This document shows, piece by piece, positions 8,874-19,728 of a stretch of 64,000 bases of DNA. Every line of letters starts with the position of its first letter. Within the stretch, counting starts at the first letter, position 1. The notes below the pieces were generated by a model, which worked only from the letters and a program-made list of their open reading frames with translations, did no database searches and was not told where the DNA came from. This DNA is from Austwickia sp. (GTDB lineage Bacteria > Actinomycetota > Actinomycetes > Actinomycetales > Dermatophilaceae): positions 1,364,001 through 1,428,000 of the forward strand of contig CP064985.1 in assembly GCA_016699675.1 (NCBI GenBank), given 5' to 3'. The translations under genes and the position numbers were made by a program.

Positions 8874-9734
8874 ATGGGCGAGAACAAGCTGGCGGTGGTC
8901 GGCGGCGGGCTGATGGGTTCGGGCATCGCGGAGGTCGCGGCGCGCCGCGGCATCACCACCGTGGTCACCGACATCTCCGACGCGGCGGCCGCGGCGGCGA
9001 AAGGGCGCGTCGAGAAGTCGATGGGCCGTTCGATCGCCAAGGGCAAGCTGGCCCAGGAGGACGCCGACGCGGCGATGCAGCTGCTGACCTTCTCGGGGTC
9101 CGTCGACGCGGCCGCAGACGCCGACATCGTCATCGAGGCCGCCACCGAGAACGCCGAGGCCAAGGACGCGCTCTTCCGCAAGCTCGGCGAGATCGTCCAG
9201 CGCCAGGACGCGATCCTCGCCTCGAATACCAGCTCCCTGCAGATCATTCGGCTGGGCACGGCGGCCGGGCGGCCCGAGTGGACCGTGGGTCTGCACTTCT
9301 TCTCGCCGGTGCCGTTGATGAAGCTGGTCGAGGTCATCCCGTCGCTGGCGACGGTGCCGGAAGCCAAGGATCGGGCGTTCGCGTTCGTCAGCGAGGGCCT
9401 CGGCAAGGAGGTCATCGAGGCGCCGGATCGGCCGGGGTTCGTCGTGAACGTCCTGTTGGTGCCGTACATGATGAGCGCCATCCGACTGCTCGAGGGCGGC
9501 CACGCCACCGCGGCGGACATCGACAAGGGCATGCGGCTCGGGTGTGGCCACCCGATGGGACCGCTGGAGCTCATCGACAACATCGGGCTCGACACGGTCC
9601 GCGGGGCGACGCTGGGGATGTTCAACGAGTTCAAGGACCCGATGTACGCCCCGCCGCCGCTGCTCAACCGCCTCGTCGACGCCGGCTTCCTGGGCAAGAA
9701 GACGGGCCGCGGGTTCTACGACTACAGCTCCTGA
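8874..9734 (+). CDS. 3-hydroxyacyl-CoA dehydrogenase (3-hydroxybutyryl-CoA type)
   Basis: This NAD(P)-dependent enzyme interconverts 3-hydroxyacyl-CoA and 3-oxoacyl-CoA, in butyrate-type or fatty acid metabolism. The Rossmann motif GGGLMGSG sits at residues 10-17. Catalytic-type motifs follow: NTSSL, GLHFFSPVPLMKLVEVI (catalytic His) and GFVVNVLLVPYMMSAI (Asn). The length of 286 residues matches stand-alone enzymes of the FadB2/PaaH/Hbd family. ATG 8874 has a strong AGGAGG at 8863-8868; the upstream in-frame ATG at 8826 lacks one. The gene is a single unit, followed by a convergent gap containing a palindromic element. Confidence 0.93.
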   Translation: MGENKLAVVGGGLMGSGIAEVAARRGITTVVTDISDAAAAAAKGRVEKSMGRSIAKGKLAQEDADAAMQLLTFSGSVDAAADADIVIEAATENAEAKDALFRKLGEIVQRQDAILASNTSSLQIIRLGTAAGRPEWTVGLHFFSPVPLMKLVEVIPSLATVPEAKDRAFAFVSEGLGKEVIEAPDRPGFVVNVLLVPYMMSAIRLLEGGHATAADIDKGMRLGCGHPMGPLELIDNIGLDTVRGATLGMFNEFKDPMYAPPPLLNRLVDAGFLGKKTGRGFYDYSS

Positions 9735-10044
9735 CGGCGGGCCCGCCCCATCCGCCCGGCCGGCTCGGACCCCTCGCCGCCGACCGACGTGGGGCAGCGC
9801 TAGTCAAACGGGTCATCGCGCACCCGGTGCTCACCACGCCTGAGCATCGCCAGCGGGGAATCAACCGTCCCCGTGGCTGATGACCGCTCGTGACCTGCAC
9901 GTTTGGTGCCATGGCACCCTTTGGGCAGGTCACGAGCGGTCGCTGGGCCGGGAAGCCGTGGGTGGGCACTGCTGAGGGCACGCGGAGTGCTGCCATCACG
10001 ACGAGTTCTGCGCCCACAGCGGCGCTCACAGCGACGCGTGGTCA
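9735..10044. other. convergent intergenic region carrying a dispersed palindrome
   Basis: This 310-bp gap lies between two converging genes. Its main content is the palindromic element at 9882-9941, annotated separately. I see no gene in the rest; short open frames across it lack ribosome sites and family resemblance. Confidence 0.7.
9882..9941. repeat. dispersed ~60-bp palindromic element, copy 1
   Basis: Perfect 17-bp arms GACCGCTCGTGACCTGC (9882-9898) and its complement (9925-9941) enclose an inner perfect 14-bp palindrome GGTGCCATGGCACC (9905-9918). The same element occurs at 20282-20341 and, inverted, at 60818-60877. It lies between two convergent genes, where its stem could also stop transcription. 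No U-tract follows, so an intrinsic terminator role is uncertain. The nested palindrome with conserved flanks (GTTT/CTTTGG) suggests a REP-like element. Confidence 0.92.
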
Positions 10045-11055
10045 TCACGAGGCGGAGAGTTCCCGGCGCACGTCGTACGGCGTCTTGTCCGGCCGCCACC
10101 CGCGCCAGGCGGGGTGCCGCAGCCGGCCGGTCTCGGTCCACTCGCCGTACGTCACCTCGCCCACCCGCACCGGCTCCACCCAGCGTGCCCCGCGCGCGTC
10201 GACGCGGGGGACGTCCGGTACGACGGGGGTGGCGCGCTCCAGCGGCGCGAGCTCGGCGCGGATCTCCTCCAGCGCGCGGTCCGTGAACCCGGTGCCGACC
10301 TTCCCGACATACCGCCACTGCCGCGGCGCTCCGGGGGGCCCATCCGGCCCGGCTCCGGCAACCGGCAGCCCCAACAGCAGCGCCCCGAGCGTGCCCGCCC
10401 GCCGCCCGGTCCCCGCCGTCCAGCCGACGACCACCACCTCCTGCGTCCGGACGTGCTTGATCTTCAGCCAACTGCGTGCGCGACGCCCGGGGAGGTAGGG
10501 ACTGTCGAGTCGTTTCGCGATGATCCCCTCCAGCCGCAGCGACCGGCTCACGTCGAGCGCCACGCCGAGGTCACTGCCGAACGTCGTCGGCACGTGCACG
10601 TGGCCGCCCTCGGGGAGCAGTGCTTGCAGGAGTTCGCGGCGTCGCGGGTAGGGCTCCGCGAGCAGCGACACCCCGTCGAGGTGGAGCACGTCGAAGACCA
10701 TGTAATGCGCCCGGATGCCGGCGCCGGGGTCGCCGCGGTTCTGCAGCCGGCCGAAGTTGGAGCGGCCGTCGGCGTCGAGCGCGACGACTTCGCCGTCGAG
10801 GACCGCCGCGTGCCCCGCGAGGAGGCTCGGCAGTTCGCGGAGTTCGGGGTACGCCGCCGTCAGATCGTTCCCGGCTCGGCTGCGAAACCGCGCCGCCCCC
10901 GGCGTACCGTCCTGATCGCCCACGACCGCCGCGACGGCCCGGTAGCCGTCCCACTTCACCTCGTACGCCCATCGCTCCGGCGCCCCGAGATCCGCCGCGG
11001 ACCCGGCCACGGCCAGCATCGGCGCGATCACGGGCAGCTCATCGACACGGTCCAT
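10045..11055 (-). CDS. ATP-dependent DNA ligase (LigD/LigC-type ligase domain)
   Basis: This 336-residue enzyme seals nicks using ATP and belongs to the family of the stand-alone or LigD ligase domain used in bacterial end joining. Motif I is EVKWDGYR with the adenylated lysine at K34. Other nucleotidyltransferase motifs follow: VLDGEVVALD, EGIIAKR and SWLKIKHVRTQEVVVVGW (motif V). The C-terminal ~100 residues form the OB-fold part ending in PDKTPYDVRREL. No Ku or polymerase/nuclease partner is present in the window, so the role in end joining is inferred from family only. Confidence 0.92.
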   Translation of the reverse strand: MDRVDELPVIAPMLAVAGSAADLGAPERWAYEVKWDGYRAVAAVVGDQDGTPGAARFRSRAGNDLTAAYPELRELPSLLAGHAAVLDGEVVALDADGRSNFGRLQNRGDPGAGIRAHYMVFDVLHLDGVSLLAEPYPRRRELLQALLPEGGHVHVPTTFGSDLGVALDVSRSLRLEGIIAKRLDSPYLPGRRARSWLKIKHVRTQEVVVVGWTAGTGRRAGTLGALLLGLPVAGAGPDGPPGAPRQWRYVGKVGTGFTDRALEEIRAELAPLERATPVVPDVPRVDARGARWVEPVRVGEVTYGEWTETGRLRHPAWRGWRPDKTPYDVRRELSAS

Positions 11056-11143
11056 CGCTCCAGTGTGCGCCGACCGCGACCTCCCGCACGCGGCATCCGC
11101 GCGGATCCTGGCACGTCAGATCGTCGCGCGTCAGCCCGGCGCG

Positions 11144-13954
11144 TCAGATCCCGTCGGGTGCGGAGCCGAGCCGGCGGGCGTAGAGGTCGGGTCGGGGCGG
11201 GTGGCGCCGTACCCAGACGCGAGCCCCGAGCACCGAGACCCCACGGTCGTGGACGAGGAACTCGACGTCGATCCGGTCGATGTCCGGCTGGTTCTCCTTG
11301 AGCTGGGCGATGCGGATGACGAGGTCCTCCACGGCGGGCACATCCCGGGCCGGGAAGCCCGCCTCACCGGTGAGCATGGGCGCGAGCTTTACCTCCCGGA
11401 CCATCGCGGCGACATCGTGGCGCGACAGGGGGGTGAGCCGATAGCTGGCATCGTGCAGGATCCGCGCGGCGACCCCCGCAAGCCGGAACGAGACCACGGG
11501 TCCGAGCTGGCGGTCCTCGCAAGCCCGCATGGACAGGTGCAGCCCGGCCCGGCCCATACTCTGCAGCACCACGCAGTGCCGCGCCGCGTCGCCGAACGTC
11601 TGGGTGAGCTGCCGCCAGGCCACCGCGAGTTCGTTCTCGTCCCGGATCCGGGCCCAGACGCGCTGGTCGGAGGCGTCACCCAGCGAGAAGTCCGTCACCT
11701 TCACGGCGACGTCCCAGCCCAACGCCTCCGCGGCGTCGACGGCCTCCTCGAGCTGGCTCACGCGGCGGTAGGGCAGGATCGGTACGCCGTAGTGGCCGAG
11801 GAGCGCGATGACCTCCTCGTCCGACAGGGCCCGACCGTCGGGGTGGTCCGCTAGCGCCCCGCTGACCAGGGCGGCCGCGCCGGGAGGGTCGATCCCGGGC
11901 AGGATCGGCAGAGTCGCGTCGGCCGCCCGACGCCACGCGGCGTACTGTTGCGCCTTGCTCAGCGCGAGGATGGCCCGCTCGGGCCCGGGGTAGGTCGGCA
12001 CCGTTCCCCGATGCGGCGGCTGCTCGGGCACGGCGCCTGGGCGGGCGGGCCCTCGGTTCACGTCACCCGTGCATTCGCCGTTGCCGGAGATCACCGCGAC
12101 GAGCGGTTTGCGCGGATGGTCGCCGAGGCGCCCGATCGCCGCCCGGATGTCGTCGAGCCGCACCTCGGTCTCCGCGGGCGCCGGGACGAAGACCGCCAGC
12201 ACCGCGTCGATGTCGTCGTCGCTCATGGCGGCGCGGAGGCGCTGCTCGTACGTCGAGGCCGACAGCGCCGCCAGCCCGAGCCAGGTGGCGCGGGTCTGGA
12301 AGCCGGCCCGGATCGCGACGTCGGCGGCGATGATCGTCAGCTCGGGGGAATCGCCCACGATCGCCAGTCGGTTGCCCTGCGGCAACGGCTGGCGCACCAA
12401 CAGCTGAGCGACGTCGAAAAGATGCTCGATGTGGTCGACCCGGACGACCCCGGCCTGGCGGAACATCGCGTCGACCACGGCTGCGGATGCGGCGGCGCTC
12501 GACGCGGCGGCGGCGCCGGCGGCGGCGAGGGCGTCCGCCGATCCCATGGGGCTCTCCGCGAGGGCGCCGTGGGCCGCGAGCTCGGAGCGCAGGCCGAGCG
12601 AGAACCCGCCGCGCCCCGAGGTGAGCACCACGATGGGCTTGCGCCGGCTCACCCGCCGGGCGATCCGCGAGAACTTCTCCGCGTTGCCGAGGGACTCGAG
12701 GTAGCTCAGGATGACCTCGGTCTGCTCGTCCTCGTCCCAGTACTGGAGCAGGTCGTTACCGGACACGTCCGCCCGGTTGCCCGCGGAGACGAAACTGGAG
12801 ACCCCCAGACCCCGGTCGACGAGCATCCGCAGCGAGGTGAGGCTGAGGGGCCCCGACTGGCAGAAGAACCCGACCGGACCGGGGCGGGGCTGGACGTCAC
12901 ACATCGAGGCGTTCAGCGAGGTGCCCGCGGGGTTGATGATCCCGAGCGCACAGGGCCCGATCAGGCGCATCCCGGCCGATCGGCACTGCTCCAGCAGCTC
13001 GGCCTGCCGGCGCCTGCCCTGGCTGCCCGCCTCCGCGTAGCCGATCGAGACGACCAGCACCGCGTGCACCTTCTTGGCGGCGCAGTCCGCGACGACGCCC
13101 GGCACGAGCTCGGCCCGCACCGCGATGACCGCCAGGTCGACGGGCTCCGGCAGGTCGAGCACCGAGCCGTACGCCGGGATCCCGAACGCCGCGTCGATCG
13201 TCGGGTTGACCAGGTAGAGCCGGCCCTCGAACTCCCCGTCGAGCACGTTGCGCAGGAGTCGGCGCCCGGTCGACGTACGGCGTGCGCTGCCGCCGACCAC
13301 GGCGACGCTGCGCGCCTCGAAGATGCGGCCCATGGAGCGCGCCTCGGCCCGATGCTCCCGAGCCGCCATGACGGCCATCGAGGTGTCGGTGGGCTCGACG
13401 GGGAAGGCGAACTGCACCGAGTCCCCGGTCATCGTGGTGCGCATCGCGTAGCCGGCGGCCCGGAAGGAGGCCATCATCCGGTCGTTCTCGGGAAGCACCT
13501 CCGCGTGCAGCATCGCGACCCCGAGTTCGCGGGCGATCTGGGCCAGATGCTCCAGGAGCAAGCCGCCCACGCCGTACCCGTGCAGTTCGTCGCGGACGAC
13601 GAAGGCCACCTCCGCCTCGGTGGGCTGGGTCCGGGTGAAGTCGCCGATCGCGACCAGCTCCGCGCCACGGAAGACTCCGAGGACCACGCGGCGTTCCGCG
13701 TGATCGGCGTGGAGGAACATCTCCTTGTCGATCGCGCTGAGGGTGGGTCGCGGGGAGAAGAACCGGAAGTACTGACTGCGACCCGACAGCGCCGCCCAGA
13801 ACCCGTCCAGCGCGGCCTCATCGGCGGGGCGGAGCGGACGCAGCCGCGCCGGCTGCCCGTCGGCGAGGAGGATGTCGGCCTCCCAGCGGGGAGCTAACCC
13901 TCGGCCCCCTCGACCGCCCGAAACCCCCGCCGGGTCGGCCACCCGATGACTCAT
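11144..13954 (-). CDS. GNAT acetyltransferase / acyl-CoA synthetase-like fusion (Pat-like)
   Basis: The 936-residue product joins an N-terminal GNAT domain (about 20-190; e.g. ELHGYGVGGLLLEHLAQIA) to domains of NDP-forming acyl-CoA synthetases: CoA-binding (about 200-300, ARSVAVVGGSARRTSTG), ligase-like domains, an Ala-rich insert, and a C-terminal ATP-grasp (about 700-936). GNAT-first order is that of actinobacterial Pat-type protein lysine acetyltransferases, which typically acetylate acetyl-CoA synthetase. The ATP-grasp loop that usually reads HKSD-x-GG is LGDASDQRVW, so synthetase activity is doubtful and a regulatory ligand-sensing role is more likely. ATG 13954 follows GGAGGGCGGAG; an in-frame start at 14074 is considered too far upstream. 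Confidence 0.85.
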   Translation of the reverse strand: MSHRVADPAGVSGGRGGRGLAPRWEADILLADGQPARLRPLRPADEAALDGFWAALSGRSQYFRFFSPRPTLSAIDKEMFLHADHAERRVVLGVFRGAELVAIGDFTRTQPTEAEVAFVVRDELHGYGVGGLLLEHLAQIARELGVAMLHAEVLPENDRMMASFRAAGYAMRTTMTGDSVQFAFPVEPTDTSMAVMAAREHRAEARSMGRIFEARSVAVVGGSARRTSTGRRLLRNVLDGEFEGRLYLVNPTIDAAFGIPAYGSVLDLPEPVDLAVIAVRAELVPGVVADCAAKKVHAVLVVSIGYAEAGSQGRRRQAELLEQCRSAGMRLIGPCALGIINPAGTSLNASMCDVQPRPGPVGFFCQSGPLSLTSLRMLVDRGLGVSSFVSAGNRADVSGNDLLQYWDEDEQTEVILSYLESLGNAEKFSRIARRVSRRKPIVVLTSGRGGFSLGLRSELAAHGALAESPMGSADALAAAGAAAASSAAASAAVVDAMFRQAGVVRVDHIEHLFDVAQLLVRQPLPQGNRLAIVGDSPELTIIAADVAIRAGFQTRATWLGLAALSASTYEQRLRAAMSDDDIDAVLAVFVPAPAETEVRLDDIRAAIGRLGDHPRKPLVAVISGNGECTGDVNRGPARPGAVPEQPPHRGTVPTYPGPERAILALSKAQQYAAWRRAADATLPILPGIDPPGAAALVSGALADHPDGRALSDEEVIALLGHYGVPILPYRRVSQLEEAVDAAEALGWDVAVKVTDFSLGDASDQRVWARIRDENELAVAWRQLTQTFGDAARHCVVLQSMGRAGLHLSMRACEDRQLGPVVSFRLAGVAARILHDASYRLTPLSRHDVAAMVREVKLAPMLTGEAGFPARDVPAVEDLVIRIAQLKENQPDIDRIDVEFLVHDRGVSVLGARVWVRRHPPRPDLYARRLGSAPDGI

Positions 13955-14281
13955 CAGCTCCGCCCTCCCGCCTGCTCGCGCGCCCCGAGGGCCGGCGGGA
14001 GCCCCACCGTCGGTGCCCCGCCGGCACTCGCGATACGAGCCTACCGACCGGTCAGCGCGGGCTATGCAGCGCACGGGGCGCCGGCGCCAACCGGTCGATG
14101 GACGGGCTCACGCCGCCGACCGTCACGAGCACGGGACGAACGGGGCGAGCCGAGGGGGCTGGCGGGCAGCCATCGCGGCGAACCGGGCGCCCCGAAGAGG
14201 CGGGCGCTAACGGCGGCGGAGCATGCGGGCACGGCTCAGGGCGGTGGGCGGCACGCGCACACCGGCTCCCGGCGCCTCCGG

Positions 14282-14941
14282 CTAGTGGTGCATCCCGGGC
14301 ATGGGCTGCGCCGGTGCAGCCGGACCGTTCTGCCAGCCCAGGACGCCGGGGTCGAGCATCCCCACGATCATGGCCACGTGCGCGACCACGAGGAAGACCC
14401 CGACGAAGATCACGTGCAGGCGGCGCGCCGTTCGTTCGTCGGAGCCGAGTAGGCCCACCTCCACCAGGGTGATGCCGATCATGGGGACGGCCCCGGCGAC
14501 GTAGGCCAGCACCGCGATGATGTCGGCCGCGCCGCGCCACCCCCCGGAGAGGGTGAGCGGCAGCACGGCGTACCGCAGCAGGTGCACCCCGATCCCCAGC
14601 AACACCGGCCCGACGAGCAGGCCCGCGGCGCGACTGAGCCGCGCGACCCAGGGCGGGGCGGCCCCGAACAACAGTGCCAGCTCCGTGATGGCCAAGGTCT
14701 CGGCCAGGATGACCGGAATGGCCATGAAGATGAGCAGGTTCCAGGGCTGGAACACCGACAGCAGACCCATGTAGTGCGTCATGGGCATCCCACCGTCGCC
14801 GGCGCCGACGGTCCGGTCGGGCGCCAGCAGCCCGACCGCGAGCGCGACGGGGGCCACCACCGCCACGGCGAGTCGGGTGCGCCCCGAGTCCCGGCGCGAC
14901 ACGGTCGCTGGACGCGCCTGGGGTGGGCTGGTGACGGTCAT
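14282..14941 (-). CDS. DUF6803-type multipass membrane protein
   Basis: The 219-residue membrane protein has about five to six hydrophobic segments. The segment MTHYMGLLSVFQPWNLLIFM followed by AIPVILAETLAITELALLF is the hallmark of the DUF6803 family, sometimes labelled permease with no proven substrate. It ends in a Met/His-rich MPGMHH. ATG 14941 is preceded by GGAGGAACCCGCC, a good ribosome site. It lies 124 bp downstream of a response regulator/histidine kinase pair on the same strand, so it may be their target or in the same transcript. Its biochemical function is unknown. Confidence 0.75.
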   Translation of the reverse strand: MTVTSPPQARPATVSRRDSGRTRLAVAVVAPVALAVGLLAPDRTVGAGDGGMPMTHYMGLLSVFQPWNLLIFMAIPVILAETLAITELALLFGAAPPWVARLSRAAGLLVGPVLLGIGVHLLRYAVLPLTLSGGWRGAADIIAVLAYVAGAVPMIGITLVEVGLLGSDERTARRLHVIFVGVFLVVAHVAMIVGMLDPGVLGWQNGPAAPAQPMPGMHH

Positions 14942-15065
14942 GGCGGGTTCCTCCAAGCCGGGACATGTGGATGCGGGATGCCAGATGCGGATACGGTCCC
15001 CAGGCTCCCCGGCCGGCCCCGGCCGTAGGGGCGGGCAAACCCTGAAGAAACGATGAAGATGCGCG

Positions 15066-16208
15066 TCAGGGCGGCAGCGCCGGCAGGGACACCGCGAACG
15101 TCGCACCCCGGCCGAGGCCGGCGGACGAGGCCGTGACGTCCCCGCCGTGCGCGCGGACGATGGCGCGGCTGATGGTGAGGCCGATCCCCACGCCGCCGTG
15201 GTCCCGGTCGCGCGCGGCGTCGGTGCGGTAGAACCGGTCGAAGACGTGGGGCAGCTGCTCGGCGGCCAGGCCGTCCCCGGTGTCGACCACCTCGAGCCGC
15301 AGACCCGCGCTGCCCCGCGTCGCGCGCAGCACCACCTGACCCCCCGCGGGCGTGTGCCGCACCGCGTTGGCCAGGAGATTGTCGAGGGCCTGGGTCAGTC
15401 GAGACGGATCGCCGTGGAGGGTGGCAAGCCCCGGAGCGAGCTCGAGAACGAGGCGTACGCCGGTGCCGCGGGCCCGTTCTCGCGCGGCGACCGCCACGCC
15501 GTCGAGCCAGCTGGCCACGTCCATGGCGGTCGGCCGCAGGTTCAGATGGCCCTGTTCGGCGGCCGACACCTCGGCGACGTCCCGGGCGAGCTGCTCCAGG
15601 CGGTCGGTCTGCCGGCGCAACGCGGCCAGGGTCGGCCCGTCGGGGCGCGACACCCCGTCCTCGATGGCCTCCAGCAACGCCCGCAGCGAGGCGATGGGGG
15701 TGCGCAGTTCGTGCGCCAGGTCCGCGAGCATCCGGGCTCGGACCGCCTCCGTGCGCGCGAGCTGCGCTGCCATGTCGTTCAGGCTTCGCTGCACGACGGC
15801 CACCTCGGCGGTGGGATGCGCCACGGCGACGGCGGCCGAGTAGTCGCCGGCGGCCACGCGCGCGGCCGCCCGCGCGCAGTCCCGCAAGGGCGCGGCGATC
15901 CGACGCGAGACGAACAGCCCCAGACCGAGCGCTCCCGCCCCCGCCATGACCAGCCCCACCAGCAACGAGATAAGCCCGGCCGAGCGGAAGGCCTCGGCAG
16001 CGTGCAGCACCACCAGGGGCTGGTCTCCGTGGCCGGCCCGGCGCAGGTGATCGTCGAAGATCGGCGGACCCATGACGAGAGCGGTGAGCACTATCGTCAC
16101 CGCCGTCGCCGTGATGGTGACGGCCTGGCCGGCCAAGAGCCGAGCGGCGAGGGTGACCTGCGGCCGCCCGTCGGTGCGCCGGGCCGCGGAGGCGTCGGGG
16201 GCACTCAC
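15066..16208 (-). CDS. sensor histidine kinase
   Basis: This 380-residue membrane kinase of a two-component system has a transmembrane segment near residues 23-46 and a second at about 75-100, flanking a short extracellular loop. A HAMP linker follows (SRRIAAPLRDCARAAARVAAGDY). The phosphoacceptor is H166 in LAHELRTPI, and the ATPase part shows NLLANAVRHT (N box), VVDTGDGL and GGVGIGLTISRAI (G boxes). The start overlaps the response regulator stop by 4 nt, so they are co-translated. The short sensor loop gives no ligand clue. Confidence 0.95.
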   Translation of the reverse strand: MSAPDASAARRTDGRPQVTLAARLLAGQAVTITATAVTIVLTALVMGPPIFDDHLRRAGHGDQPLVVLHAAEAFRSAGLISLLVGLVMAGAGALGLGLFVSRRIAAPLRDCARAAARVAAGDYSAAVAVAHPTAEVAVVQRSLNDMAAQLARTEAVRARMLADLAHELRTPIASLRALLEAIEDGVSRPDGPTLAALRRQTDRLEQLARDVAEVSAAEQGHLNLRPTAMDVASWLDGVAVAARERARGTGVRLVLELAPGLATLHGDPSRLTQALDNLLANAVRHTPAGGQVVLRATRGSAGLRLEVVDTGDGLAAEQLPHVFDRFYRTDAARDRDHGGVGIGLTISRAIVRAHGGDVTASSAGLGRGATFAVSLPALPP

Positions 16209-16918
16209 GACGCGGACCCCATGCGGTAGCCCACCCCGCGGACCGTCACGATGTACCGCGGGCGCGCGGGGTCATCGCCGAGCTTGCGGCGGATGTGGCC
16301 GACATGAACGTCCACGAGGTGCTCGTCGCCGACCCACTCTGGGCCCCAGACCTCCGCCACGAGCCGGCGACGATCGAAGGCCAGTCGCGGCCGGGCCGAC
16401 AATATGGCGAGCACGTCGAACTCGGTGCGGGTCAGCTCGACGGGCCGGCCGTCCACCTCGACGCGGCGGGCAGCCGGGTCGATGCACAGCGCCCCGAACC
16501 GCCGGATTGGTTGCTCGTCCGCACCGGCGGATTCGCGCCGCGGGCGGCGCAGCAGCACCTGCACACGGGCGACCAGCTCCCGCGGGCTGAACGGCTTGGT
16601 GACGTAGTCGTCTGCGCCCACGGACAGCCCCACCAACGTGTCGAGCTCGCCGTCGCGGGCCGTGAGCATCAACACGTAGCAGTCGCTGAAGGTGCGGATC
16701 TGGCGGCACACCTCGACCCCGTCGAGGCCCGGCAGGCCCAGGTCGAGGACGACCACATCCGGGGCGAACTCGCGGGCGCCGCGCACGGCCGCCGGCCCGT
16801 CGGCCACGGTCCGTGTGACGAATCCGGCCCGGTCGAGGTAGGCCGCGACGGTGCCGGCGAGGACCGGTTCGTCGTCGACGACGAGCACCCGGGCCGGGGA
16901 GGGCGTGGGGACGGTCAT
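16205..16918 (-). CDS. OmpR-family response regulator
   Basis: The 237-residue transcription regulator has a receiver domain with acidic pair D15-D16, phosphoacceptor D59 (VVVLDLGLPG), T86 and K108 (DDYVTKPFSPRELVARV). A winged-helix trans_reg_C domain follows (about 140-235), with VELTRTEFDVLAILS, LVDVHVGHIRRKLGDD and YIVTVRGVGYRM. It pairs with the overlapping histidine kinase. A link to the DUF6803 membrane gene downstream is inferred from order. The upstream 185 bp carry no second regulator gene. Confidence 0.96.
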   Translation of the reverse strand: MTVPTPSPARVLVVDDEPVLAGTVAAYLDRAGFVTRTVADGPAAVRGAREFAPDVVVLDLGLPGLDGVEVCRQIRTFSDCYVLMLTARDGELDTLVGLSVGADDYVTKPFSPRELVARVQVLLRRPRRESAGADEQPIRRFGALCIDPAARRVEVDGRPVELTRTEFDVLAILSARPRLAFDRRRLVAEVWGPEWVGDEHLVDVHVGHIRRKLGDDPARPRYIVTVRGVGYRMGSAS

Positions 16919-16987
16919 GCCCCAGTGTGGCCATCTGGCCGGCCCCGGCGGGCATCGGGTCCGTCGGCGGCGCGCGGCCGAACCCCA

Positions 16988-17099
16988 TCGGCTCGACCCA
17001 TCGGGTTGGGCCTCGTCGGCTGGACCCGTCGGCTGGCCCCGTCGGCTGGCCCCTCGGATGAACTATCGGATGAACCGTCAGATGAACCCGTCGGCTGGA
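16988..17099. repeat. degenerate 12-13-bp tandem microrepeats
   Basis: Units of the type TCGGCTGGACCCG and TCGGATGAACC recur through this stretch, between the response regulator promoter region and the end of the frameshifted lipoprotein gene. The repeats keep the unit near 12-13 bp. They look like slippage-derived noncoding repeats; I see no gene in them. Confidence 0.7.
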
Positions 17100-17103
17100 C
17101 AGG

Positions 17104-18703
<1,600 letters not shown>

Positions 18704-18754
18704 GCGCCATGATGGCCCGCCGCATACCGTGACGGCCATGCCCAGCTCGGACCA

Positions 18755-18969
18755 TTGGAAGGGCGCCTGGAACAGACGTACGCCGGGGCGGTGCCCGCGC
18801 CGAACGTTCCCCGGTGGGCGGCTCCGGCACCCCAGCCCAGGACCGTCCTCGTCGCCGCGGGCCTGGCCCGGGACCTGGGCCTAGACACGGCGGAGCTGGC
18901 GGCGCGGCCGGAGATCCTCGCGGGCGGCGTCGATGACACGGTGCCCACCTTCGCGCAGGACTACGCGGG
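18755..18969 (+). pseudogene. truncated SelO-like 5' fragment
   Basis: The frame encodes LEQTYAGAVPAPNVP through VPTFAQDYAG, which aligns with the N-terminus of the intact SelO gene at 20409 (LEHSYAEAVPALSVP to HPTYAQAYAG). The similarity is partial (many substitutions), so it is not a recent copy of that gene. It stops exactly at YAG, and the next bases belong to an HNH endonuclease gene. The upstream ATG at 18738 is out of frame. This is a remnant, not a working gene. Confidence 0.75.
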
Positions 18970-19165
18970 CCTGCACCTTCCCCGGCTGCGACCGGCCGCC
19001 GTCCTGGTGCGAAGCCCACCGCCTGCGCGAATGGCAAGCCGACCTCGGCGAAACCACGTCGACCAACTCACCCTGCTCTGCACCCGCCACCACCCCGACA
19101 TCCACGCCCGCCGCCTCCGGGGCGAACTCATCAACGGCCGCGTCCACCGGAAACCACGACAATGA
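18970..19165 (+). pseudogene. DUF222/HNH endonuclease (13E12-type) 3' fragment
   Basis: The first part reads CTFPGCDRPPSWCEAH and LREWQADLGE in one frame, then a shift near 19045-19055 leads to HVDQLTLLCTRHHPDIHARR to the stop. Together they form the Cys/His-rich HNH motif at the C-terminus of DUF222-type proteins, which are multicopy and recombinogenic in actinobacteria. The 5' two-thirds are missing and replaced by a SelO fragment. It is a pseudogene by truncation and by frame. Confidence 0.75.
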
Positions 19166-19728
19166 CCCTCCCCCAGATGACCGACGTCGGCCAAAGCACC
19201 CCGCCGCGGGCAGCGCGCCTCGCCCGACCGCGCACCGGGCTGCGATGCTGCCCGCTAAACCTGCGGGCGGGGGCTCAGATCCGGTCATCGGCAGCGCAAG
19301 GCGAGGTCGGCGAGGGCGGCGTCCACGTCGGCGAACCCTCGCCAGCCACAACCCGAGGGTGCGGCGCCAGGGCGCGCGGGCGTACCGTCTGCCGTTCGCT
19401 CCGCCACGCCGGCTGGAATCTCAGGTCAGCCGGTGCGACCTCAGCTCGGCTACCAACCGTGCCTGATGACGCAGGATGTGGTGCCGCTCTGGGGGTTTTC
19501 GGGTCCCACCGCGCGGAGCGCGTCTTCGGATCTCGCCAGGTCGGCGACCAGGTGCCGCAACCGTGCGCGGCTGGGGGGCGCGTGCGGTGCCGTCGTCATA
19601 GCCCCACGCTTACCGATAAGCCTGGAGACCAGCTGAATTCGGACTGAGTGTTCACCATGCGAACAGCCCCCTGGTCTGCCTGCACGCACGGGCTGCCGTG
19701 GCGGTGCTGCGCTCCCTAGGCTCTCCCC
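19166..19728. other. gene-poor region with possible minus-strand gene remnants
   Basis: No convincing gene spans this 563-bp stretch. On the minus strand an ATG at 19599 opens a 49-codon frame to 19450 (RLRHLVADLARSEDALRAVG). A one-base shift near 19490 would extend it into HQARLVAELRSHRLT ending near 19418. Another protein-like end, FADVDAALADLALRCR, terminates near 19288. These look like decayed short genes beside the SelO/HNH chimera, but I cannot name them. Confidence 0.4.
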
